Below, one piece after another: positions 36,650 to 46,888 of a stretch of 64,000 bases of DNA. The stretch's first letter is position 1, and every line of letters starts with the position of its first letter. The position numbers and the translations under genes were made by a program. The notes under the pieces were generated by a model, which ran no database searches, was not told the origin of the DNA, and saw only the letters and a program-made list of their open reading frames with translations. Source of the DNA: Clavelina lepadiformis (taxonomy: Eukaryota > Chordata > Ascidiacea > Aplousobranchia > Clavelinidae); NCBI RefSeq assembly GCF_947623445.1, contig NC_135241.1, positions 24,120,501 to 24,184,500 of the forward strand. Reading direction: 5' to 3'.

Positions 36650-38116
36650 TTAATGTGATTCTTTATCAGTGCAAACAAAAATAGAACACGATGTTCTTTG
36701 ATCGTTCAATCCGTCGCAGTAACTTTTATCGACCTGGTTTAAAAATAGTTTTTGGTTCCCGGTTTGTTCTTTGCGTAACCAGTGCTTCGTTAAAAATCTC
36801 ATCGTCTAATGATTCAAATCTCTCACACAATGCTATCTACTGGTATCCGTATCGCAACAAAACTGGAAAAATAGCAAAGCTTGATGTCACCTGTTCATAG
36901 CCCGCAATGCACGTTCTTGATCTCGTGCGCAACCCATCGGGACATTGACATCTAGACCAGGTTGATCAACAACTCCAAGCGAAACATGGTTGCTCGTTGC
37001 ACGTTTGTATCTCTTCGTTTTCACCAATGCATCCGGCAGATGGTAGCTGTGGATTCGCTCCATCTTTGCAGACCCTTGTCCTTTTCCGGGTTCCTCCATC
37101 GCATGATTCCGAACACTAGCTCCAGCTACCGACGCTTGCCCAAAATGGCGCTGTGAAAGAAATAAAAGTCTTTGTTTGAAAATCTTTATTGATCGATGTG
37201 GTGTTTAGTTTAATGTGACCATAATCATGCATTATTCGAAAATAATTCAATTTTATTCCCATAGTACCAGGTGGATAGAATTCAATGGCACAGTCAAGCA
37301 AACCACTCCTGACTGAAGCGTCGAGTCTGGTCAGCGCCACAAACCTGTACGGCCAGACACTGTTCAACTGCTCGGTAGTTGAAGAAGTCACATCTAAGCA
37401 ATAATCGTGAGTCACATCTAAACAATAATACCGTTTGCTGATATGTCTGTTTTATTCTATTTTGTTTGTGCATATCACATCCAAAGTTATCCATTCACTT
37501 GATTAGGTCTACTTCAAAGTATGGCAAAATACATAAAGTGTAGTCAAAACTCGCAGCAGAGTTATTTCATTGTCAATAATAAAGTTTTCATATTTCCTCA
37601 CTCACGAATATTGCATATGACTATATTATATGACTATATTGCATAGACTCCCAGCCACGAATGAATCTCGCCCAGAAAAATGAACCAAATAATTTTTTTA
37701 AGTCCAAACAACCCAAGTATCTGAGAACTGTTGACAAATGTTAAATCTCAAAGCATAAAGCGACCAACCAGAAGTAGTAAAAGTGAACTTATGTGTTTTC
37801 GTTACCTTATCTTTCAGACACGCTGTAAAATATTGTCTAAGGATAGCAGTATAAGAAATTTCATCGGTTGGTGTCGTTGTCCGTTTACGACGTACAGCAA
37901 AGCTCAGATGCACATTGCGACTTAAAGAATTGTGTTCTGTCTGAGTCTAAGCCAAGTTATACAGAATCAGAAACAGCTTGAACTTATAAATAGGCTATGA
38001 TTGATCCATTAAGCCGCACTTAAGTTTTTTAAACGTCTTATATACTAACCTTGTCCTTCATTGAGAAGACAGATAACATGCAGCGTGATGAGGATGAATG
38101 ACAGTGCCCGAGTCAT
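36650..38116 (-). pseudogene. TSP1-family member 5, decayed
   Basis: Recognisable parts, in order: signal peptide (38116, MTRALSFILITLHVICLL), propeptide exon near 37920-37807 (RRKRTTTPTDE, RQYFTACLKDK), end of the linker exon near 37610, the VWPYRFVALTRLDAS exon near 37400-37270, a double-TSP1 exon near 37145-36900 and a tail exon 36733-36650 (VDKSYCDGLNDQ). It is broken. The exons for TNWY..FTC and GCWK are absent. The propeptide exon has a 5-bp deletion near its start compared with member 6. Two in-frame stops interrupt the TSP1 exon: TAG after GSWS, and TGA where member 6 has Trp in WSCWSTWS. Closest relative is member 6, with near-identity in the second TSP1 repeat. This is a host-gene relic. 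Confidence 0.82.
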
Positions 38117-38388
38117 CTTCAGTTAAGTTGCTAAATTCTCTACGGAACGGCCACAATTCAAGTCTAAACACTTATTTCATGTGATATCTTCTAATAACCT
38201 TCTGCAGTTGACCCTTCCTTGAACCTTCCTTGCGTTGTCTGTGGCATATTTCGCTTTGTTTTTCGTGTTATAAGCTTGGAGTAATTCGTACAACGCTTCG
38301 TGTATTATCGTTAAGGAATTCATGCGTACGAGTGAGTAAGGTGTACGATTTCCGCTCATTGCAGTCGAAATGTTTCGCTTGTGCCGGA

Positions 38389-38399
38389 TATTATATAAT
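38389..38399 (-). promoter_or_regulatory. Possible TATA element upstream of member 5
   Basis: TATATAAT-like sequence about 270 bp before the pseudogene ATG, in a position similar to the TATAAATA of member 6. The leader between TATA and ATG is alignable between the two genes. Confidence 0.35.
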
Positions 38400-38758
38400 C
38401 GTATAAACTCAAGCTAAATAAAACTTACGTAACCCCGCTTACTTGTGGACGTGATTAAGCAAATATCGAGAAGATAAACTGAGTATAGGTTACTGTGCAA
38501 GTGTAAAAAACTTAAAACGTTCTTCTTAAACTTTTAATTCTACAACTGACGCACATCGTTTTTTAATTCCGCTTATTTCAATATCAAATGTACAGTCACA
38601 AATCCGATGGAATTTTCTGTATATAACGTTTTTATGCGTCAAATCCATCTTTATAAGCAGCAGAATATAATGAAATAACAGAGATCTTTACATAATAAAC
38701 GGAAAATTAATCATTTGATTACGCAGAAATAATCACGTTGAAAGGAATATTTAATTCT

Positions 38759-40886
38759 TCACGAATATGGACAATAACGCGAACACGATGTGCTCTGTTC
38801 GGCCAGTCCATCACAGTAACGATCATCAACCTGGTTTGAAAACAGTTTTTTTTTGAGAAATCTTTATTTTGTCCAAATAAATATGTGTCATAAAAAGTGA
38901 GGAATCCCATCGCTTGTTTGATTGGTTTGTTGCTCATATCGTACAGATCAAAAACCACCTAAATTTAAATTTACCTGTTCATATCCCGCAATGCACGTTC
39001 TCGATCTCGTGCGCAACCCATCGGGACATTGACATCTAGACCAGGTGGACCAACAACTCCAAGCGAAACACGGTTGCTCGTTGCAGGGTCGAGTTGCGTT
39101 GTTTGAACCAACGCACCCGCCAGATTCTACGCGGAGGTTGGTCACGTCCCGGCAGGTTCTTGATCTTGTTTGGATTCCTCCGTCGCAGGGCGCAGAACAT
39201 TCGCTCCAGCTTCCGATGTTTGCCCAGAAAGGCTCTGCACGAAAGCATTAAGACACTGCTGAGTGTAGTTTATTGTGTTCACGATGCAAGTTCTTCATAA
39301 AAACCATTGCACGAAAATATCACGATTTCCCTCCTTACTATATCCCTATACCTGGTGGGTAGAACTCAATGGCGCATTCAAGCCAGATATTTCTGATCGA
39401 AGTATCCAGTCTGGTCAAAGCTACAAACCTGTACGGCCCAACTCTGCTCAACTGCTCCGTCGATGACGACGTTTCACGCGAGTCGCATCTAAACAATAGA
39501 AACAGTTGTATAGAACTCGTAGCATTTGTTCTCTGTCGTCAATCCAAATCTTTGTCTTCATTGTCTTGTTTATATACTTTGCATAAACTTTACTTTCCTG
39601 AACATACGTTGCAGTTTGCTTCAAAAATATTTTAATTTTATATTTTTTACTCGGCCTGCTTACGAATATTGCAGATGTTCGTCAACAAACGCAGTCAGCG
39701 GGTCATAGTCGAGGAAAACCAAAGAATTCACTTCCATGGAAGCATTAAGACATTGAAGATAAGCGGGCCTGACATCGGACTCATTTCTGGACAAACTTCT
39801 CTTAAATACTTTCCGCTGAGTTGAGTGAAGTTTATTGGAAAATCTGGAGGAAACCTCGGAATGTACGTCACGCTTCTTTCTGCTTGGGGCATATGTATCT
39901 ATTGGGTATATGCAAGAGTTTTATTCCAATTTACCTGCAAAAATACACCAACAAAGTGGCAATAAACGTGATGAAAGAGACACAAGTTTGCAACTTACAG
40001 ATTTCTAGTGACACATCTATTTCAAATTGATCGATGCAATCCTTTCCTGCTTGGAGAACGTCGTCAGAAAAGCTTTCAGATTGTACATAAACGTCCAGTT
40101 CGTTATTCCAGCAACTTGCGGTGGAATCTCCTCTATATCAGATTAAAGAAGCAATTCTTCACGGAAATGTTGCAAAACCACCGTAAACAATTTCAACAAT
40201 AACCCACTTCAAATTGTGATGATTTCATTTCAAAACTCGACAAACTGCAGAGCCAGTTTTTTAACATTTTACAATCTTACTTATAGGCCACAATTTGACC
40301 CCCTTTAAACAGACGTCGCAAAAGTGTTACGTTGTATCTGGGAGGTTTGTTCATATCTCAATGTAGTGCTTACAAGCAAGTGATGTCTTCTGTTACCCGA
40401 TACCAGTTGGTAAGAAGAACTGAAAAATCGACAATGGAATTCCATCCGTCAATAAATTCTGCCTGGAAATTAAAAAGTAGTTTTTTTCTTTTCTTTTAAT
40501 TTTTTGTCGCCTTAAACTAAATAACAATCAAGATGATGGTATCAATCAAGATAAGTCATGATGTCATCCTAAAACCCAAAATAAAATAACAACAAACTGT
40601 TGATTTAATACCTTATCTGCAAGACACGCAGAAAAATATTGTCTTATCTCATCTGTGGAAGAAACTTCATCCATTGTTGTTCGCTTTCGACGTGAAATAA
40701 AACTCAGATGAACTGTACAGCCTGAAAATGCAAAACTCAGATGAACTGTAAAGCTTCCGTTTGACTTGACATCGAAGGCAATGATGGTTAACTCACATTC
40801 TTACACGTAGTAAACTTACCTTGCCCTTCGTTGAGAAGACAGAAAAATTGCAGAGTTATCAGGGCGAATGCTAACGTCCGATTCAT
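38759..40886 (-). CDS. Secreted cysteine-rich/TSP1 family protein, member 6 (two TSP1 repeats)
   Basis: A complete, intact member of the long form. Signal peptide from 40886 (MNRTLAFALITLQFFCLL); propeptide exon with SRRKRTTMDE and RQYFSACLADK; exon near 40465-40380 with VDFSVLLTNWY and TEDITC; exon near 40135-40010; linker exon near 39830-39660 (RKVFKRSLSRNESD). The exon near 39490-39351 has VGPYRFVALTRLDTS and EFYPPG, where the usual Trp is Gly. Exon 39234-38975 has two TSP1 repeats in one exon (GSWSECSAPCDGGIQTRSRT; CWSTWSRCQCPDGLRTRSRT). Tail exon 38830-38759 reads VDDRYCDGLAEQSTSCSRYC and ends shortly after. Phases checked at the last two exons agree. A secreted, furin-processed matrix or immune-type protein is plausible, but the function is unknown. 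Confidence 0.86.
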
Positions 40887-41200
40887 CCTCGTTTAAAATT
40901 GTTGTACCGGTAGCTTATTCTTCACTGAATATCTACGGCCCAAGTCCAAACAACAGTTTCAATTAATATCTATACTAACAACCTTTTGCAATTAAACCAA
41001 AGCCTTCCTTGTGTCGTTTGCACCTTATTTCGCCTTGCTTCCTGTGTTTTACCAAGTAGCTGCGCTCTAGAAACCTGTACAACGGTTCGTGCATTATGTT
41101 TGCGGAAATCACGTTTGCGAGTGAATACTCGCCAGTTTTGTTCATTGTAATTAATTCGTTTCTTTTGCGCAGGAAATTACTCACAAACAAACGCACGGCA

Positions 41201-41208
41201 TATTTATA
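41201..41208 (-). promoter_or_regulatory. Candidate TATA box of member 6
   Basis: TATAAATA on the minus strand about 315 bp before the ATG at 40886. The same octamer stands upstream of member 8. This is a motif match only. Confidence 0.45.
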
Positions 41209-42409
41209 AGCAAATCAGGCGAGTACAACCTGGCTTGCTGCTTAAGAAAGCATGCTCCCTCATATAAATGGAAAATGAATGTGGAAAAACAAAGGAGCTT
41301 TTTTCTTAATCTACATTCTACAGCACTGGAATGCAGAAGAAATAAAATATGACTTTTTGCCGCGCACTAACGCCTGTTATTTGAACTTACCAATCCCTAA
41401 TTCCGAAATGGATCGGAAATGTTTTCAAATTTCTTCGGTTTACAAGAATTAGTCTGATGTGGGTATAGCCTCAACTTGTAAAGTCCGTTGTTAACTCTGG
41501 TGTATGACAAACTACAGTATTTCTGAAACTAATAAAGCCCTTTAAAATGCACTTCGAATAAGGTAACAAAATTAAAGTTTTAACGACCGGTTCTAAAACT
41601 TTTCCCTCCATGCGAACGCACGCATATTAATCGTACTAGATAACTAGAAGATTGCACAAAACACTCTTATATCTCTCATGGCACCATTGTCTGCTTGAAC
41701 ATCGATCCAAAGCTGCCATAATGCCGCAGCAAGAACAAGCAATAGTTTGGAGATGACGAGCGGCACCCAGCGACGGTTCGCAGGCAGCTATCAATCCAGT
41801 TTGCTACAGAATTCCGCAGCAGCGTACAACAAGTTCAAGGCTGATGTTGTTAGTAAAGAAAAGTTTACGTCTCATCTTGCGCCAACAAAACTTTTCAGAA
41901 GTGCAGTTCGTAGATTTTCGTTCGTACAGGCATAGGCAAAAGTGCCTAGGTTTTCAACTAATTGCAGCTTTACGTAAGCGGCGAACCACGTTCCACGCCT
42001 CGAAATACTAGCGATGCTACAAAAAGAAGTTTGTTCTGAAGTTGACTTGATTGTTCAATTGTGGGCCAAGTTTCCTAATGTTTAGATGGAAAGCGGCAGT
42101 TAAAGTGCGGTCTTCGATGCACTCAATCGTAGGCGCTAATGGTTAAAGTTTAGGACGGTAGAAAGCCAATATCCCCTTTGCAGAGTGTCTCCACACAAAG
42201 CTGGAAAAGCAATGTGCGACCAGTTTGGAGAGTCGCAAGTCATTGGCGCCACCATATGGCTTTAGTAATAACAATATACTGAACGTATGAGGTCTGAGTT
42301 AGCAGCTCCGTTTCTTGCAGTAAAGCAACGGGACATGTTCAGTTAATTTCCGTAGCTTTTGTTGCCAGATAAATTCCTCGGGACCGGAATAACAGCCTGT
42401 GGGCTCAAT
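41209..42409. other. Intergenic, between members 6 and 7
   Basis: No gene I can support. The plus-strand frame at 41747-41935 (62 codons) has no motif and no obvious splice context. The stretch around 41700-42300 is more GC-rich than its surroundings and could be an old insertion or relic that I do not recognise. Confidence 0.5.
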
Positions 42410-45400
42410 CTATCGTGACTGTTGTTGTAGCACTGAGACCAGGTTGAAATGAAACAAAACAGGGATGTGTTTTAACGCTCGGCACCGTTTGAACATTCCC
42501 TCACGCTGGACATCTGGTGAAGCGCTTCTTTCGGAGTCATCGCCATCACAAAGCTTTGGAGCGACCTCATCAAATCGTTTGTTTCTCACGACCACGCAAA
42601 TGCAGTAAATTTCCAACATCACAGAAAGTTGACGTATAATTATAAAATACGCATACACAAGCTTTACAACGTCAATAGTTGATACCTGTTGCTTTTTTCA
42701 GAAACACATCTTGGCTTATTATCTTGTCAAACCAGGCTTATTATATGCAACAACATTTGCTCAAAATGCTTTTTTATATTTGTGTCATTATGAGTTCAAC
42801 GCATAAGGAACAAAAGCATGTGTATATGTACATCACGAAAATAGCTGGACCTTAATATTCTCAGTGCAATGACGAAACTACAGTAACTAAGGCAAATCAG
42901 TATTCCCGGATAACTCTTGGCAACACTTTTGAAAAACCTCAGTTTTCTGTTTAGCAGAAATATTTTGCTTGAATGCATAATATTGCATTCATTAGTTTAT
43001 CCATTAATTCCACGAAGTGTTTATGATGTTACGACGCTTTCTTAGGGAATTTGCGGGCAGTGTTCGGGTGAACAAAACCTTGTCTCGATGCTGCTTCCAT
43101 TGCAAAGTGTTGAAGCAATCTAAATAAATAAATGTTTACTATAATACAGTTTCAGCTTTTTTATCTTATTCAGTGAAAACATGTGCATTTATGACGTCAT
43201 CATACCGTTTCAATCTCTTGCAGGCAAATCCTGGTCCTGGTCTGCTGGCCGTAGCACTGAAACACCGAAGTACACGTTTTCCAATCTGACCATTCCCCCC
43301 ATTCATGGTTCCCGGGGCAGGGGATGGTGTTGCAGCTCCGTTTTTCTATTCCTTCACCAATGCATCCGTTGGAAATTACCCGCGGATTTGCTCCGTCCTT
43401 GCACATCCGTTTTCTAGTTTGACTTCCCCCGCCGCATGTTGCGGAACAATCGCTCCATTTCCCGAAATCTTCCCAAAAGGGGGCTGCGAGAAAGTTTGGT
43501 GAATTTCATGTTTAGATTTTATAAGTTCTTAAACATTTTTGTGATGTCTATTTAGTCATTTTGCACAAAATATTACGAACCCTTTCCGCTAGGTGTCAGT
43601 GTGGATATGACGCAAACAAAAGCATAAATTTACTTTGTCAACAACTGAAAATAGTTGCAAATTAGATTTGCTGTACCTGGTGGATAAAGTTGCTTTCCAC
43701 AGCGAAGTAAAATCTCCCGAAGCGGAGAATCTAGTCGAGTCAATGCAACAAACCTGAACGGCCAAAGCACTTCGAACTGATTCGTCGATGTCCTCGCATC
43801 TCTCGAATCGCATCTGTCAAGTAGAAGGCTACGAAGATAATGTTTGATGCGAAGTTGGAGTAAATCGCTCAGGTCATGTTTGACATGTCCCAACAAAAAT
43901 ATTACCAAACTGTCTTCAGGGAAAATTCTTTCTGAATCTTTATGTTGATTCAGACAAGACTTGTATATTGGTTGTAAGTACAATGCAATATTCTGACTAT
44001 GCTAGCAAATCTTTTTCATCTATTGGCAAGTTTTACTCTTATGTTAATGGTTTGCTGAAGTGCTTTTGTTTTGTGTATGTGGCCAGCGTAGATTAGAAAT
44101 AAAACATTCAAATATCACTCAGTATTTTGTAAATGTCGTTTCAAACAATTGCTAAAAGCGTTAACTTCGCTCCTTGTGAAATGATAATTATTACAGCACT
44201 TTAAGTTAAACAATTGTCATTACCTCGAGCAAGGTGGTCTCTTAGCTAAAGTTAGTTCTTTCCCACTTACGAGTATTGCAAATGATCAATGACAAAGTTG
44301 GAAACAGACGTTATGTCCAGTTGTTGGTAAATTTCACTTAAACCAAAACTTGAGGCTAGAACGCAGGCGCGATAACGCTGCAATAGTGGATCCGGGAATC
44401 CAACAATTAGGAAATTGGAACCTGCATATAGTTAAAAATAAAAATTGTACTGCAAAAACATTCGATATCGGAGTGTATTTGGAGAAGTGAGACCAAAGAC
44501 CTTACCGTCACTATCAGAAGTCTGTCGTTCCCTGCTGTTTGCGGAGGTTATTTGATAAACATCTAACAAAAGAACGCTGTCAACTTTATAAAAGTCTTTA
44601 GGAACGAACATTGCATTGTTTTGTTATATCGTAGATACAGTTGATGATTATAGACTATATAGACCTACAGCAGGCTTGGTGTACGTAAAGCACGTTTAAT
44701 TGTGCCGCTTGTCTATTAAAACGTCATCACCCGAGCAGTAGCAGCTAACTTACTGCAGGAAAAACGTATATCAATGTAAACCAGCAATGAAATTGTCTAC
44801 AGCGGTTGTCTTGTCATCGCCGCATGTAGTCTACCATGAAGTTTGTAACTTAAAAAGCGAGTTAATAACCACTATATGCCAATGACGAGCTTCTATGTGA
44901 GACTTATACTTACTGATGCCATCGGCTTGGTCTGCCTTGTACTCGTCGATGCAGTTTTTTCCGGCTTGGAGGACTTTCCTGGAAGAACTTCCGGATTGAA
45001 CAAAGACCTCCAGTTCCCTTTTCCAACAGCTTGCGGTTGCCTCTCCTCTGTGTAGTAAAGAAGAACTTTTCAAAGATTCTGGTCAAGTAATTAATAGTCA
45101 ATCTGGCTGTCAGTTAACGGTCAATCTGATCAATCAATCTGTTAACGGTCAGTCAAATCACTGTTAATCTACCCGTAATTTAACTCTCAAAACTGTCAAT
45201 TAACTGTGCGAAAATATGTTACAGATTACAACATATTTCGAGGTGTACGTGTGAACAGTTTTACTAGATTTTGAAAATGTGCTGATATGTTTATTAGACA
45301 AACAGTAAATTTATAGTTTGTTATCTTTCGCTTACAAGCAAGTGAAGTCTTCCGTGTTTCGATACCAGTTGGTTAGAAGAATCGAGTAATCGACTGTGGA

Positions 45401-45911
45401 CCGCCATCCTGAGATGGATCCGACCTAGTAGGCAAATTTGATGTAACGCACTTCAATTTATTGTGTTTTGAACGAATTGATTATATGAAGATTATAACTT
45501 TAAATTATAACTTATAGGTTTTAACCTTGTCCTGTAAACAAGCCGTGAAATATTGTCGAAGTATTGAAGTTTCTTGAATCTCGTCAGCGGTATTTCGTTT
45601 GCGTCGTCCACTGTTGAAGTTGATAGGCGCGTGACATGCTGAAGCAGAATAGGTTTGAAGTTTTAGCGAAAACGAAAGTCTAAATAAACTGCAAAACTTT
45701 TAAGCAGCGGAAGCTATTACCACTACGGTATCACACTTAGCACATGTTTTTCAAACTTTTGTAGCAGAAAAGCGTCTCGAGCGTTTTTCCGATTAGGTGC
45801 AGTCATGACCATAACAATGTATTTGCTCAAACACGTTCTTAACTAACCTTGACCATCACTGAGGAAACTGAGAGCATGTAAAGCTGCCAAAAAAAGAATT
45901 TTGAATTTCAT
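42410..45911 (-). CDS. Secreted cysteine-rich/TSP1 family protein, member 7 (altered C-terminus)
   Basis: Exons in order: signal peptide 45911-45848 (MKFKILFLAALHALSFLSDG); propeptide near 45640-45528 (GRRKRNTADE); 45424-45342 (VDYSILLTNWYRNTEDFTC); 45055-44917 (GEATASCWKRELEVFVQSG). The linker is split in two exons near 44565-44508 and 44420-44272 (SREROTSD-like basic stretch, then FPDPLLQRYRACV). Next comes 43812-43677 (WPFRFVALTRLDSPLREILL, LYPPG), then a double TSP1 exon 43488-43206 (GKWSDCSATCGGGSQTRKRM; EWGEWSDWKTC), and a last exon from 42565. Compared with member 8 the last exon has a net 4-bp loss after GDDSE. The CysPheThrGlyCysProAla-type ending is therefore replaced by a longer tail stopping at 42410. 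It is either a variant or an early pseudogene. Confidence 0.78.
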
Positions 45912-46888
45912 CACCTGATAGTTTCAGTATACCGTATCTTGATTATAGTTATAGAGATACTTCAGATTCTGCAGAAACTAAAGCTTGCATCTTCTATTTT
46001 TTACAAACAATGAGTTAAAAATTTCAATAATTTTAAATTGAAATGAAACAATTTACATGTCGCGATTGAACTAATCGGTAACTGAGCACATAAACTCTGT
46101 TGTTGGGCTTACATTTAGCTTTAGGTCTTTTTTCTTATTAATTGTCCACACCAAAATAATTGTAAAATGTCAAAGTTTGTGGTTCTGGATTAATTTAGAA
46201 CCTTGTCATCATCATCATCATCATCGTCAACAAAGTAGACTAAAATTTAAATTACAAAATTTCCTGAAATTGTGTGTACGTTGTCAATGGAAGCAGTAAT
46301 TATATAATACCGAGGTTATTGATTTCGCATAAGTTTAGGCAGAATTTCTGTTTACTAAACCACGTACGTGTCCTAATAACCTTTTAAATATAAAACTTCA
46401 AGCCAATATATCATAAACGAAACTGTTAAAGATGTTTTGTACAGTTTGTCAACGTATTTTTTATTTCACACTAATTATCAACCTGTTTCCATATCTAAGA
46501 TTTCTACCAAATGTATTTATGCAACAAGGCGTCTCTTTCAACCAAGCAGGAAAAATACAGTCCGTTTGGATGCAGACACTCAAAGGCATCATTGCTTCCA
46601 CCACTTGACAAAGGAAAGCACAGCATTAAGCAAGGCAAGGTCTTTGTTGGATGTTCCATGCATTGCGTTGAAAGGACAAGCTCAGATAATTAGTTTCAAT
46701 CGTTTTTACCAGACAAGTATCTTTGGGACAATATTTGCTTCTAAACTAAGTATGTTATGATATCATATTACTGGGAGTTTTGTGCGGCAAAACACAATGC
46801 ATTTTAAAGTGCTTTATTTACATTAATAGCTCAGCAGAATGTAGTAGTTTCAAAACAGCTCCTTTTTATTCGTTGTTTCCGGATTTCT
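45912..46888. other. Intergenic, between members 7 and 8
   Basis: Contains an (ATC)n microsatellite at 46206-46225. Open frames at 46437-46760 and 46511-46693 have no motif I recognise. Nothing else is seen. Confidence 0.5.
46206..46225. repeat. (ATC)n microsatellite
   Basis: About six to seven tandem CAT/ATC triplets in noncoding DNA. Confidence 0.8.

Noticed and set aside
38177-41196. Upstream small frames (38177-38359 and 40975-41196) in the leaders of members 5 and 6 as a conserved small peptide
   Set aside because: The leaders align as DNA, but indels shift the frame between the two genes, so the similarity is probably common descent of a 5' leader, not coding constraint.
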